The translations under genes were made by a program, and so were the position numbers. From assembly GCF_005870085.1 (NCBI RefSeq), contig NZ_SZNM01000017.1:21920-85919 (forward strand): a DNA stretch of 64,000 bases, in the 5' to 3' direction. This document shows, in pieces, positions 36,895 through 46,471 of the stretch. This stretch comes from Aquibacillus sediminis (GTDB lineage Bacteria; Bacillota; Bacilli; Bacillales; Amphibacillaceae). The first letter of the stretch is position 1. The number at the start of each line of letters is the position of its first letter. The notes under the pieces were generated by a model. That model searched no databases and had not been told where the DNA came from. It saw only the letters and a program-made list of their open reading frames with translations.

Positions 36895-37374
36895 CTATAC
36901 CTGCTCTATAAAATCCTCCAACACCGACAACAACTGCTCTTTCTTCGATACAAACTTCTTCGGCTCAAACGTGCTCGCTTGCTCGATCACATCAGCAAGC
37001 GATTCGTCTTCTTTCCACTCTAAGATATAGCCCGCTTCGGTAAAGATGCTAATGATCTCGAGTTGGTGGTCATCATTGTGCTCGCCGTATTTGTTCAAAC
37101 GTGCCGCTGCGATGACGCGCTTATCTTTTTTCAAACCAGTTATGATTGATCCAGTACCACCGTGACAAATGATCAACCGGGCATCATCATATAACTTTGA
37201 CATTTCCTCATAGGAAACGAACGGAATCAGTTTCATTGCGTCGCTTTTGTATTTGGTATTACCAGATTGGACGATGATCTCTTCATCCAACTGAAGCTGT
37301 TGTTTTGCTTGTTCGATCGCTTGAAGTAACCTGTCAAATGGCATCTCATGCGTTCCTAATGTAACGAGTATCAA
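36895..37374 (-). CDS. PssE/ALG13-type glycosyltransferase subunit (GT28 C-terminal)
   Basis: This protein of about 159 residues is the donor-binding half of a two-part glycosyltransferase: ILVTLGTHEMPFDRLLQAIE at the start, EEIIVQSGNTKY, and LIICHGGTGSIITGLKKDKRVI with the UDP-sugar binding HGGTGS. It works with the membrane-bound PssD/ALG14 partner encoded directly upstream. I choose TTG 37374, which overlaps the upstream TGA by 4 nt (TTGA) and has GGAGG 9 nt before it. The upstream-extended frame has no family match. The sugar donor is unknown. Confidence 0.88.
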   Translation of the reverse strand: MILVTLGTHEMPFDRLLQAIEQAKQQLQLDEEIIVQSGNTKYKSDAMKLIPFVSYEEMSKLYDDARLIICHGGTGSIITGLKKDKRVIAAARLNKYGEHNDDHQLEIISIFTEAGYILEWKEDESLADVIEQASTFEPKKFVSKKEQLLSVLEDFIEQV

Positions 37375-37856
37375 TAGATCGTCCCTCCATAGACAGCGTT
37401 CGGATAAAATTCCTTCATCGACTCCCACTGGACGACAAATAAATCGGCAATTGGGTACACCATTCGTCCTGATAAGGTTGGGCTTTTTGATTTGGCAAAG
37501 CTTTCAATAAAGATCACTTTTTTTCGAAACAGCTTGGCAATGTAACACATCGGCACCGAGGTATGGGCGCCGGTTGTAATCACGATATCTGGTCGTTCGC
37601 GTAAAAACAAACCGACAGACTTGATGATATTAAAACTAAATTTGAAAATATAGCGGATTGGATTGTTTCTTGCCCCATATACTAAAAATGACATCGGGTA
37701 TTTATCCTTCATCTGCTTCGTCACTGGCGTTGATTCAGTCACAATATGATAGTCATACTGTTCAAATAGTGACTTCAACTCCAATAGTTGCGTCAAGTGG
37801 CCACCAACAGAGGCAATCAATAACAGCTTTTTAGTTTGTTTCTGTTTGTTGCTCAT
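37371..37856 (-). CDS. PssD/ALG14-type glycosyltransferase membrane subunit
   Basis: This 161-residue protein has LLLIASVGGHLTQLLELKSL at the start, the PDIVITTGAHTSVPMCYIAK region and IFIESFAKSKSPTLSGRMVY, all typical of PssD/Cps14F/ALG14. This subunit recruits the catalytic PssE/ALG13 partner to the membrane and binds the lipid-linked acceptor. ATG 37856 follows GGGAG by 9 nt; the in-frame TTG just before is less likely. It overlaps the GT4 gene upstream by 26 nt and the PssE gene downstream by 4 nt, so all three are translationally coupled. Confidence 0.9.
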   Translation of the reverse strand: MSNKQKQTKKLLLIASVGGHLTQLLELKSLFEQYDYHIVTESTPVTKQMKDKYPMSFLVYGARNNPIRYIFKFSFNIIKSVGLFLRERPDIVITTGAHTSVPMCYIAKLFRKKVIFIESFAKSKSPTLSGRMVYPIADLFVVQWESMKEFYPNAVYGGTIY

Positions 37857-38952
37857 CAATCAATTCTCCCTTGTATATCGCAATCACCTTATCCAATAAG
37901 GCCTCACTATTATGCTCACTCGCACGGCGCAATCCATTTTGCTGGATCGTTGCCACCTGCGCGTCATCAGATAACACGTTTTCCATTGCTTCAGCTAGTT
38001 TTCCTGCATCTTTAACCGGGACTCGAATCCCACACTCATCCTTTAACAGGACTGACAAGCCCCCGACATCACTGCCAACGACAACCGTGCCAGAACTCAT
38101 CGCTTCAAGTGCCACAAGCCCAAAGCCTTCCATCCAGGACGGAAGCACTAACATCTCAGCGGTGTTCATCCATTCGGCTACATCTTCAGGGGATAATACC
38201 CCATGGAAGGTAACAGCATCTTCAATCGACAGGTCACTCAGTTTTTGTTCGACCTCGGTTAGGAAGGCTGCTTGTTTATGAGTACCAGCTAAGTGAAGCC
38301 GTGCTGTTGGTTCTGATTGGTGTACGTTTTGGAATGCCTCCAAAAGCTCTAGCACCCCTTTTTCGCGAATAATGTTTCCAACAAACAAGATCACTTTTTG
38401 ATCTTGGACGTTTAACTTTTGCTTGATGGCTTCTGGGTCTCTTGGCTTGAAAATTTGCTGATCCACACCCATCGAAATAATCGAAAGCTTACCTGCTTCC
38501 ACTTCGAAGTCTTCACGCAAATCTTGGTACAAGCCATGGCCGACACAAATAACATGATCAGCCTCATGTAAAATCCGTTTCGTCCAGTTGAAAATCCGCT
38601 CATTTTTTCGAGCCATTTTATCAATGTCACCACCATGAACGGTGACGATCAACCGGCGTTTCCACAGTTTTTTTGCCATTAACCCAAAGATGCCAGCCGG
38701 GAACACGTAATGAACATGGACGACTTGGTACTGTTTACCCTTTAGTAACACATGTAAAAAGGCTTGGAACATCCATAGCAAATATTTACGCACTACATTG
38801 ACTTTTCCTGAGCGTGGGTCATGAATCGCCACAACCGACGCCAGCCAGCCACGCCCTTTTAGTTGCTCGACTTGTTTTTTGACAAAAATACCGAACGTAG
38901 GATAATCCTTGGTTGGGTACATATTACTTAACACTAATACTCGCTTGTTCAC
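37831..38952 (-). CDS. GT4 family glycosyltransferase
   Basis: This 373-residue GT-B fold enzyme has the N-terminal VLVLSNMYPTKDYPTFGIFV, acceptor-side VVHVHYVFPAGIFG, and GGDIDKM. The C-terminal donor site includes ILFVGNIIREKGVLELLEAF and SWMEGFGLVALEAMSSGTVV (the EX7E motif). GTG 38952 forms a 4-nt GTGA overlap with the PIG-L gene stop. Such enzymes add a sugar to an undecaprenyl-linked oligosaccharide at the inner membrane face. The sugar cannot be told. Confidence 0.92.
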   Translation of the reverse strand: MNKRVLVLSNMYPTKDYPTFGIFVKKQVEQLKGRGWLASVVAIHDPRSGKVNVVRKYLLWMFQAFLHVLLKGKQYQVVHVHYVFPAGIFGLMAKKLWKRRLIVTVHGGDIDKMARKNERIFNWTKRILHEADHVICVGHGLYQDLREDFEVEAGKLSIISMGVDQQIFKPRDPEAIKQKLNVQDQKVILFVGNIIREKGVLELLEAFQNVHQSEPTARLHLAGTHKQAAFLTEVEQKLSDLSIEDAVTFHGVLSPEDVAEWMNTAEMLVLPSWMEGFGLVALEAMSSGTVVVGSDVGGLSVLLKDECGIRVPVKDAGKLAEAMENVLSDDAQVATIQQNGLRRASEHNSEALLDKVIAIYKGELIDEQQTETN

Positions 38953-39848
38953 GCTTTGTCACCAGCTTCCCGCTGATTTGCCTGCTTGTAAAATTGTTGC
39001 TTTTTGTTTCGTGCTTGGAACAGTCCCCATAACAATGTTTCTGTTTTGTTGACTTGTTTAAAGATCTCGCCATAGTTGGCCGATGGTTCCAGCGCCTCAC
39101 ATACTGCAACGAATTCCCCTGCCTCAAATGCTTGGAAAGTTTCCACATGAGTGACATTGTCGGTACTGTATAATAAGGAAGTTTTATGGTTCGATAATGC
39201 CACAAAACCGTCAAAATCTATTGCTTGTGAGGTGAATTGTTCAATCGCTTGATTTTTTTCCGTTTGCACTGCTGAAACATCAACGACCCGATTGATGTAG
39301 ACTGGCTCAATCGGGCAGTTGATTTCATAACACCATATTTGTCCTTGGTAATCTTCCCTTTTGACGGCTTCTTTTAACGTGTTGGCCGTTGCCACATGGT
39401 CGGGATGGCAATCAATATAAATCGGAACCAAAATGAGATCAGGTTTCACGGTTTTAATAAGATTCGCAATTGCTGCGATAAACGGTTCATTTGCCACTAG
39501 TTCTTGGTCTTTAAAATCTAAGAAGTGCATCTCATTAATGCCAAGAATCTGTTTTACCTTCATCGCTTCATCCCGACGCTGTTTCATAATCGTTTCGGCT
39601 GGCAGGTTGGAATTACTTTTCGACCCATCAGTCATGTAGGCGACATGGATGTCTGTACCTTGCTTACTCCACGCCTTCAATGTACCGCCAGCACCGATCG
39701 TTTCATCATCCACATGTGGCGCCAGTACGAGCACCCGGTTTGGTACGTCGGTATATAACGACTGATTGCCTTGGTACATCTTGGCAAGAATCGTTTTATT
39801 TAACGGTGTAATTAACGGTCGCGCTGACCGAATCAGTTGTCTTTTCAT
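38949..39848 (-). CDS. PIG-L/LmbE family N-deacetylase
   Basis: This 299-residue protein has the zinc-binding VLAPHVDDETIGAGG near residue 43, AYMTDGSKSN, FLDFKDQEL, and CHPDHVATANTLKEA. The His-Pro-Asp-Asp core here reads HVDDE. The family removes acetyl groups from GlcNAc-containing lipids or small molecules. In this operon the likely substrate is an N-acetyl sugar of the lipid-linked unit (inference). ATG 39848 follows AAGGTG by 6 nt. Confidence 0.9.
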   Translation of the reverse strand: MKRQLIRSARPLITPLNKTILAKMYQGNQSLYTDVPNRVLVLAPHVDDETIGAGGTLKAWSKQGTDIHVAYMTDGSKSNSNLPAETIMKQRRDEAMKVKQILGINEMHFLDFKDQELVANEPFIAAIANLIKTVKPDLILVPIYIDCHPDHVATANTLKEAVKREDYQGQIWCYEINCPIEPVYINRVVDVSAVQTEKNQAIEQFTSQAIDFDGFVALSNHKTSLLYSTDNVTHVETFQAFEAGEFVAVCEALEPSANYGEIFKQVNKTETLLWGLFQARNKKQQFYKQANQREAGDKA

Positions 39849-39884
39849 CATGATCACCTTTCTTAAGCACAGGTGGCTTGGTTC

Positions 39885-41390
39885 CTATTCGGATTCTCTT
39901 GGCAAATACGTGTCAAAGTCGCGCTGCCCCATAATAAAACCGAACAGAACAAAGAAGAACAGTGGGAACACATCCATTTCCCAAATATTATAAATCGCAC
40001 CGCCACTCCAACTAAATAGCACGATTAAAATGCCTAACTGTGTGAATGGATGGCTATCGCGTTGTTTCCATACGAGATACAGCATGCCAATCAAGAAGAT
40101 CGCAAATAAAAGCACACCGATGACTCCTGTTTGGGCGATGACTTGAGTATATTGTCCATCTGAATAAAAGTCTTCTTTAAATCCATACTCTTCAGCAATT
40201 GGGGAGCCATATGCTTTCGTAGCAGAATCCCCATACGTTCCAAAGCCAGTACCAATCAGTGGGTGCTGCATGAGATTGTCGAACGCGCCCCTAATAAACA
40301 TGAGACGGCCACTGTTTGCGCTTCGGTCTGCAGATGAACCAACACCGCCTTCTTGTCTAACAATCTCTGATAAACTTCCGCCTGGTTGGCTTACACTGTT
40401 TTCATTTTCACTTTCTCTTTCTCTTAATTGATTAATCCCATCTTCAGAGAATAATAGTTGAATCGTCTCCCAACCAAAATCAGGTTGCGTAGAAACAAAT
40501 TGAACAGGTTCGACGACAAGCAATTGCGCGATGACTAAAATCAATCCTAGATTAAGAATTTTTCGCCAGTTTCGAACCATGATTACATAGATCAGTACAA
40601 GTGCTGCTGTAATTAACAGCATCCCTTTCGAGTCGGTTAAGAAGAAGATCCCTGCAGCGAATACAAGTGACAGGTCGATCAACCATCTCAAGTTTTCCTT
40701 GATGAATCGACGTAAATACATGGTCGTGATGAACGCAAACACCATATAAATCGCTAACTGATTCGGGTTATTAATTAATCCATAGATACGTAATCTGTTG
40801 CGGTGATTCAACTCTGTTTCTTGCCATTCAAGTGGCATCAACCATTCTCGTGCTGATATTTTTTCAGCCAAGCCTTGGATGATTAACAGAATCATCATGC
40901 CAAATGTGAGCCATAGGAACTTTTTGACATCTTCGCGCGTAATCTCGAGCCGAACCACAATATAATAAATCAAATATAGTAAAAGAAAAGCTCGGAATTG
41001 AAAAATGATCGCAACCGGCTCAATCCCGGTTAGTAGTGCTGAAATCGCCCCGACGACGAGATAGGCAAAAAATGCCCATTCGAATAGGCGAAAGTGAAAG
41101 AGCTTTTTCCAGTTTCCATTTAGGATATAAATAATGATCACAGAAATAAGTGCACCAAAGATCATCGCATCACTGACGCCCTTTAATGCATCCTGATAGG
41201 TGGTTAATAAAGGCCGTATTGGAATGTAGACGACAAGCAGTAGCATCGCTTGCTTCGGTCGTAGTAATCCAATCACAAAAAATATCGCTGTGATTGCCAG
41301 TGCCACCATTCGAAGCGGGAACAGCACCCCAATCACTAATAACAGAATCGAAATCAAAATTGTTGTATTATCCTTTATTATGTGCTGCAT
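39885..41390 (-). CDS. O-antigen ligase/polymerase (Wzy)-type membrane protein
   Basis: This 501-residue protein has about 11 membrane helices and the Wzy_C-type loop (RLMFIRGAFDNLMQHPLIGTGFG, then YTQVIAQTGVIGVLLF). ATG 41390 follows AAGGATGG by 8 nt. An ATG four codons earlier and a long upstream frame lack SD support. It is the first gene of the operon Wzy, PIG-L, GT4, PssD, PssE, where it would polymerise the repeat unit outside the membrane. It lacks the TPR tail of the paralogue at 28339. Confidence 0.9.
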   Translation of the reverse strand: MQHIIKDNTTILISILLLVIGVLFPLRMVALAITAIFFVIGLLRPKQAMLLLVVYIPIRPLLTTYQDALKGVSDAMIFGALISVIIIYILNGNWKKLFHFRLFEWAFFAYLVVGAISALLTGIEPVAIIFQFRAFLLLYLIYYIVVRLEITREDVKKFLWLTFGMMILLIIQGLAEKISAREWLMPLEWQETELNHRNRLRIYGLINNPNQLAIYMVFAFITTMYLRRFIKENLRWLIDLSLVFAAGIFFLTDSKGMLLITAALVLIYVIMVRNWRKILNLGLILVIAQLLVVEPVQFVSTQPDFGWETIQLLFSEDGINQLRERESENENSVSQPGGSLSEIVRQEGGVGSSADRSANSGRLMFIRGAFDNLMQHPLIGTGFGTYGDSATKAYGSPIAEEYGFKEDFYSDGQYTQVIAQTGVIGVLLFAIFLIGMLYLVWKQRDSHPFTQLGILIVLFSWSGGAIYNIWEMDVFPLFFFVLFGFIMGQRDFDTYLPRESE

Positions 41391-41586
41391 GCAAAGTACC
41401 ATCCTTAAGTTTAATAAAAATTCTAGATTATTATAGCATTGGACAAGGGAGATGACAAATAAGGATCGATGACGGACAGTCCCCATTTGACCGCACGGTG
41501 AACGCTAACTTTAACGTTTTGTAATCGTTTGTTACATAAATTTAATGTAGAGGGGTGGTAGGGGCTTTTGGGTCAGAGGGTTGATA

Positions 41587-41769
41587 CCGTGAAAACTGTG
41601 GCGAATTCCGTGAAACGCTCACACCGCCCCCCCTAAGTATACACTCTGGTGACAGCACCTCCAAGAGACGGAGGATCCAGTGAAAAGGTAGCGTAATTCC
41701 GTAAATAATGAAAGAATTCCGTAATAAACAACATATTCCCGTAATAATCTCCATTATTTCGTAAAAACC
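41587..41769. repeat. CCGTGAAA/CCGTAATAA words every 20-21 bp
   Basis: CCGTGAAAA starts at 41587 and CCGTGAAAC at 41608 (21 bp apart). A second run starts at 41678 and continues at 41699, 41719, 41739 and 41759 (21, 20, 20, 20 bp). The sequence between words varies. It lies in the divergent gap 41391-41917. A weak promoter-like pair for csaB (TTGTGT 41796, TAAGAT 41819, 17 bp apart) follows it. Confidence 0.8.
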
Positions 41770-41917
41770 ACATTCCCCCTCCAACGCTAGGCAGATTGTG
41801 TTTATATCCTAAAGATGATAAGATATTAATGATTTTTAGAGGTGGAAAAAGTCCACATTTGTCGACTGTTGCCTCTGTTTTTTAACACGTATTTTATGGA
41901 AATGGGTGGATTATACA

Positions 41918-43042
41918 TTGAAAATAACACTTTCAGGCTTCTATGGTGCTGGAAATACCGGTGATGAAGCAATTTTAGAAGCGATTGTTGATAATTTAAA
42001 GGAACATTTAGATTCCCCAGACATAACGGTTTTGACATTGAACCCTGAACAAACTGCGAAACGCCATAACGTCAAAACCGTCTATAAAGGTTGGCGCAAA
42101 GAAAATAAAGACAAATGGCAAGTGTTACGGGAATCCGACCTGCTAATCAGTGGTGGTGGTGGGCTACTACAAGATACGTACCCGACTAAGGTGATCTCTG
42201 GACCACTTCCCTACTATTTAATTATTGTGCTAATGGCAAAACTTGCTCGCACAAAAGTGATGTTTTTTTCACAAGGGATTGGCCCCGTCAATACGAAATA
42301 CGGGAAATCACTAATGCTTAGCATTGCCAACATGGCGAACTTGATTACGGTCCGTGATGAGCATTCCAAATCATTGTTAAAGAAATTGAAAGTGACTAGA
42401 CCAGAGACAGTGGTCACTTCTGATATTGTGTTTGCGTTTCAACAAAAACAAGATACGAGTTGCTTTGACAGTTTGCCACAACAATGGAAAGACAATAAAG
42501 ATAAGCTCGTTTCTGTTTCGATCCGTCCATGGTTTGGTCGTGAGGACCATTACGACAATTTTGCCGACAGCTTGGACCGCATGATCGAACAAGACGGGGT
42601 GTACCCTGTGTTCGTGCCGATGGAAGGTAAACACGACGTGCGTGCATCCGAACAAGTCGTCAAGCGCATGAAGCATGCCGAACAGTGTACGATTTTAAAG
42701 GAAGATTTTACCCCGAACCAATATTTAAACTTTATTGCCACGTCCAAACTAGTGGTAGGGATGCGCCTGCACGCCCTTATTTTTGCGACGATTGGCAATG
42801 TGCCACACATCGGGATTAGTTATGACCCGAAAGTGGAAAGTCTATTAAAACGAAATGAGCTGTGGGATTATTCGTTCCCGCTTGATGAGATCGACCCGGC
42901 ACAATTGGCAGATAATGCGCATCATATTTTGGAAAACGAAGCAACGTTTAAAGCGAATTTAGCCAAGTCTCTTGAAACACTACGGGCAGAGGCGTTACGT
43001 AACATTGACCTATTAAAAGACCATTTTGTGAAAGAAAGATAA
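41918..43042 (+). CDS. csaB: Polysaccharide pyruvyl transferase CsaB
   Basis: This protein of about 374 residues matches CsaB: LSGFYGAGNTGDEAILEAIV at the start, ISGGGGLLQD near 87-96, MFFSQGIGPVNTKYGKS, ITVRDEHSKSLL, and the C-terminal GMRLHALIFA. CsaB transfers pyruvate from phosphoenolpyruvate to the secondary cell-wall polymer, forming the ketal that SLH domains recognise. TTG 41918 has GGTGG 8 nt upstream; GTG 41906 is the alternative. It is the first gene of the plus-strand group csaB, GT4, flippase. Four SLH proteins encoded at 12-36 kb are its obvious beneficiaries. Confidence 0.93.
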   Translation: MKITLSGFYGAGNTGDEAILEAIVDNLKEHLDSPDITVLTLNPEQTAKRHNVKTVYKGWRKENKDKWQVLRESDLLISGGGGLLQDTYPTKVISGPLPYYLIIVLMAKLARTKVMFFSQGIGPVNTKYGKSLMLSIANMANLITVRDEHSKSLLKKLKVTRPETVVTSDIVFAFQQKQDTSCFDSLPQQWKDNKDKLVSVSIRPWFGREDHYDNFADSLDRMIEQDGVYPVFVPMEGKHDVRASEQVVKRMKHAEQCTILKEDFTPNQYLNFIATSKLVVGMRLHALIFATIGNVPHIGISYDPKVESLLKRNELWDYSFPLDEIDPAQLADNAHHILENEATFKANLAKSLETLRAEALRNIDLLKDHFVKER

Positions 43043-43060
43043 AAAGTTGGAGGACTTACT

Positions 43061-44251
43061 ATGCATATTTTATTAACGACGAGTTTTGACTATCCTCACA
43101 CAGGCGGTTTGTCTACCCACGTCCACACGTTAAAAGCTGGACTAGAAGAAAAAGGACACACGGTCGATGTCCTGTCTTTTTCCGACATAAGCAAGGCTGC
43201 TCAATTAGGAGTGGTTCGAGGACCTAGTTTTGTGATGAATAAATTTGTCAAAGGTTCTGGCATTATTTGGAGCCGCCGAGCACGACGCAAACTTCTTTTA
43301 GACCAAATTAGAAACTATTTAAAAAGTCATGATGTTGATATTATTAACGCGCAAGATGCGTATGCGACGTTAGCATCGGTTAAAACTGGTGTGCCAACGG
43401 TGATGACAACCCATGGATATATGGCGTTTGAGATGATTAGTAAAGGATCGGTTGAAGAAGGCAGCCCGCAAGCAGACCACCTACACAGAATGGAAGTGGT
43501 CGCATACCAATCCGCAGGGCAAGTCCTAACTGTCGACCAGCGTATTAAAGATTATGTGAAGGAACGCGCAGATGTCGATGCGATTGCGATTAAAAACTTC
43601 ATTAATGTGACCGACTTTGCACCAAGTAAAGATAAGAAAGAAGCATTTCGCAGCAAATACAACATTGATCAAGACGCCAATATTTTATTCATCCCGCGTC
43701 GTCTAACACGAAAAAATGGTGTGATTCAACCGGTGAAAGCTTTACCGAAAGTATTGGAAAAATTCCCGAATACACACTTGTTGTTTGCTGGTGACGGGGA
43801 AGAACGCCAACCGATTGAGCGATTAGCAAATGAATTAGGTGTGCAAGACAATGTGACGATGTTAGGGTCTGTGTCTCATGATACGATGCGCGAGTACTAT
43901 TCCTTATCAGACATCGTGCTCGTGCCAAGCATCCATTCCAAAGGGGTGGAGGAAGCAACTTCGATTTCTGCACTTGAGGCAATGGGCTTTGGTACCCCTG
44001 TCATTGCTGGCGCTGTTGGTGGATTGAAAGAGTTAATTGATGACCACGTACACGGCCTGCTTGTCCGCGCTGAAGAACCGGAACAATTGGAAACAGCAAT
44101 TACCGAGCTCTTAGGTGATTTGGAGACGGGAGAAAAACTCGCCGCAAATGCACGTGAAAAAATTGAGGCAGAGCATTCTCACTTAGCTGCGGCTGATCAA
44201 TTTTTAGCTGCTTACCAATCTTTATATGAACGTAGGAAGGCACATGTCTAA
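43061..44251 (+). CDS. GT4 family glycosyltransferase
   Basis: This 396-residue GT-B enzyme has the N-terminal TSFDYPHTGGLSTHVHTL and central MTTHGYMAFEM. The C-terminal donor site reads ILFIPRRLTRKNGVIQPVKAL, LLFAGDGEER and ATSISALEAMGFGTPVIAGAVGG. GGAGG lies 7 nt before the ATG. It is 18 bp after csaB and overlaps the flippase gene by 8 nt. It probably adds a sugar to the wall-polymer repeat unit on its lipid carrier. Confidence 0.92.
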   Translation: MHILLTTSFDYPHTGGLSTHVHTLKAGLEEKGHTVDVLSFSDISKAAQLGVVRGPSFVMNKFVKGSGIIWSRRARRKLLLDQIRNYLKSHDVDIINAQDAYATLASVKTGVPTVMTTHGYMAFEMISKGSVEEGSPQADHLHRMEVVAYQSAGQVLTVDQRIKDYVKERADVDAIAIKNFINVTDFAPSKDKKEAFRSKYNIDQDANILFIPRRLTRKNGVIQPVKALPKVLEKFPNTHLLFAGDGEERQPIERLANELGVQDNVTMLGSVSHDTMREYYSLSDIVLVPSIHSKGVEEATSISALEAMGFGTPVIAGAVGGLKELIDDHVHGLLVRAEEPEQLETAITELLGDLETGEKLAANAREKIEAEHSHLAAADQFLAAYQSLYERRKAHV

Positions 44252-45752
44252 AAAGTTAGCTGGCACCGCCCTGATTATTACATTTTTATCGATTGTCACG
44301 AAGTTGTCGGGCTTTTTGCGTGAAAGCATTATGGCCCGGCAATTCGGTGCATCGGCAGAAACCGATGGGTATTTACTTTCGTTTACGTTTGTAACGTTAG
44401 TCGTTGCCATGATTACAAACGGTTTTAATAATGCATTTTTACCTTTATATGTGAAAGATAGTAAAAACGGAACCGCATCCGATCGCAATGCCAGCAGTGT
44501 CATCAACTGGCTGTTTTTAGCGTTCTTGGCGTTTTCGATTATTTGTTTTATCTTTGCTGGGCAAATTGTATCGTTTATTTTTCAAGCTGCTAGTGGGCAA
44601 ACAGAAATTGTTGCAACGCAATCCACGCGTGTGTTTGCCCTATTTTTAAGTGCTGTTTCATTAAACGGGATGTTTGAGTCGTTTTTACAGGCGAAGCGCG
44701 TGTTCGTCCCTTCCCATATTGCGCGATTGTCGCAAACGTTAATGAGTGCGTTTTTCGCGTTATTCTTTGATGACCAATTAGGCATTCTCAGTTTACCGTA
44801 TGGGTTTGTGGTCGGAACGATCTTAGGGATTACCGTGCAAGGTGTGATGCTGTGGCGCACGAATTTCCACTGGCAACCGTCCTTACAGATGGAACCTACT
44901 TATCGAAAGCAGTTCCTTGCCTTATTATTTCCCGCTTTATTAAATGCGGTCGTTGGTCAGGTCAATTTGTTTGTTAATAAAATCTTTGCTTCAGGAACGA
45001 CCGAGGGGGCGGTCACTTATTTAAACAGCTCCTCCTTGCTCGTCAATATTCCCGGGCAAATTTTTTCCACGACACTAGCTGTGATCATTTTTACGTTACT
45101 GTCGGAACAGACTGACAATCTGGATAAATTTAAGCGAACGGTTTACAGTGGGCTTGAATTGAGTTTGATTTTACTCGTGCCGATTTCATTTGGGTTTATT
45201 GTTGCTGGCCAACCTTTGATAGCCTTGATCTACGAAGGCGGCGCGTTCACGTCCCAGGACACTGCGAACACATTCCTGGCAATGCTGATGTACTTGCCGT
45301 TAATTATTACGCAAGGGATGCAGTTCATTGTGGCCAAAGCGATGTATTCGCTCGGAAAAGTGGCGACGATCTTCCGCATTAGCATCACGACGATCTTATT
45401 GAATATTATATTAAATGCCGTATTGGTACAGCCGTTTGGCTACCCAGGCTTAGCGGTTTCTAGTTCGTTAGTATCATTCTATTACTTCTCGATGTGCGCC
45501 TTTTCGTTATACCGCAACTTTGACAAAGGCGAATTTAATAAAGTGTTCCTACTAATCGGGAAAGTAATCATGTCCGCTGCAGTCATGGTCATCCCGCTGG
45601 TCCTATTACGCAGCTACACACCGGTTCCAGCGCTAGCACCACTCATGCAGCTCATCATCATTGTACCGCTAGGCGCTGTGCTCTATGTCGGTGCAACATA
45701 TGTATTGAACCGGACTAGTTTTTATAATGTAATTCGATTGGTTAAGAAATAA
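44244..45752 (+). CDS. MurJ/MviN-type lipid-linked glycan flippase (CsaA-like context)
   Basis: This 502-residue protein has about 14 membrane helices and typical MviN motifs near the start (TKLSGFLRESIMARQFGAS, ETDGYLLSFT) and LINVFA-like helix VNLFVNKIFASG. It should move lipid-linked sugar units across the membrane. In Bacillus anthracis csaA, a putative polysaccharide exporter, sits beside csaB; the arrangement here is comparable. A role as MurJ for lipid II cannot be excluded. ATG 44244 follows AGGAAGG and overlaps the GT4 gene. A strong terminator follows. Confidence 0.88.
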   Translation: MSKKLAGTALIITFLSIVTKLSGFLRESIMARQFGASAETDGYLLSFTFVTLVVAMITNGFNNAFLPLYVKDSKNGTASDRNASSVINWLFLAFLAFSIICFIFAGQIVSFIFQAASGQTEIVATQSTRVFALFLSAVSLNGMFESFLQAKRVFVPSHIARLSQTLMSAFFALFFDDQLGILSLPYGFVVGTILGITVQGVMLWRTNFHWQPSLQMEPTYRKQFLALLFPALLNAVVGQVNLFVNKIFASGTTEGAVTYLNSSSLLVNIPGQIFSTTLAVIIFTLLSEQTDNLDKFKRTVYSGLELSLILLVPISFGFIVAGQPLIALIYEGGAFTSQDTANTFLAMLMYLPLIITQGMQFIVAKAMYSLGKVATIFRISITTILLNIILNAVLVQPFGYPGLAVSSSLVSFYYFSMCAFSLYRNFDKGEFNKVFLLIGKVIMSAAVMVIPLVLLRSYTPVPALAPLMQLIIIVPLGAVLYVGATYVLNRTSFYNVIRLVKK

Positions 45753-45759
45753 TTGATGA

Positions 45760-45788
45760 AGCGCATCCTTGGAGGGTGCGCTTTTTTT
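45760..45788 (+). terminator. Terminator of the csaB-GT4-flippase operon
   Basis: The stem AGCGCATCCT/AGGGTGCGCT with a 3-nt loop is followed by T7, 8 bp after the stop. Confidence 0.93.
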
Positions 45789-45825
45789 GGTTGGAGTGGG
45801 GTGGGGGGGGCTTGGTTGGGGTGGG

Positions 45826-46140
45826 TGCGCGTAACTTTTGGGCGGATACGCGCAACTTTAGCGGACTTGCGCGTATCCTACTCGCACTTGCGCGTATCTG
45901 GCTCGCACTTGCGCGTATCCCGCTCAAACTTGCGCGTATCTCACTCGGACTTGCGCGTATCTCGCTCGGACTTGCGCGTTTCCGGCTCGAACTTGCGCGT
46001 TTCCGGCTCGAACTTGCGCGTATCTGGCTCGAACTTGCGCGCATCTTACTCGGACTTGCGCGTATCCTGATCGGACTTGCGCGCATCTGCCATAAGCTTA
46101 CGCGCAACTCTCCATTCGAGCGTACTGATTGAAGATGCAG
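45826..46140. repeat. 21-bp tandem repeat array 1 (ACTTGCGCGYATC unit)
   Basis: About 11 units start from TTGCGCG at 45867 and 45888 and repeat every 21 bp to about 46095. ACTTGCGCG is constant and about nine bases vary between units. The left end decays into partial units (45826-45860). The right end has a tail (GCGCAACTCTCCATTCGAGC, then GTACTGATTG) shared with array 2. Because 21 bp equals seven codons, long open frames appear on both strands, but they are not genes. Confidence 0.92.
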
Positions 46141-46471
46141 ATCGAGAGTTGCGGTTGCATCTTAATTTTTGCGGATGAAATCTAAAACCGTCACGAAATT
46201 CTTTTATTCTTATTTACATATTTCTGTAAGTGTTTGTGGCCAGATTATTATTCCTATACACAACAACAACTGGTAATTATTGCTGTTACTCCCCCCAATA
46301 ACACTGATAAATAGAAAGTATCTGTATACATATACTGACTAGAAACATGAACTATACTGACGTAAGATTCGGACACATATATCCGTATTATTAAATGCTA
46401 CTATGGAAAGAGGTACATCTTATTATCTACTTGTTATAATCTGATATAATATGAAGAAAGGTGGTGGTTTT

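Noticed and set aside
42214..42810. Minus-strand frames opposite csaB
   Set aside because: They are shadows of the clearly coding plus strand.
45753..46132. Long open frames on both strands in array 1 (and 47435-47977 in array 2)
   Set aside because: They arise because 21 bp is seven codons without stops. They have no Shine-Dalgarno, they occur in several frames and on both strands at once, and the products are artificial heptapeptide repeats.
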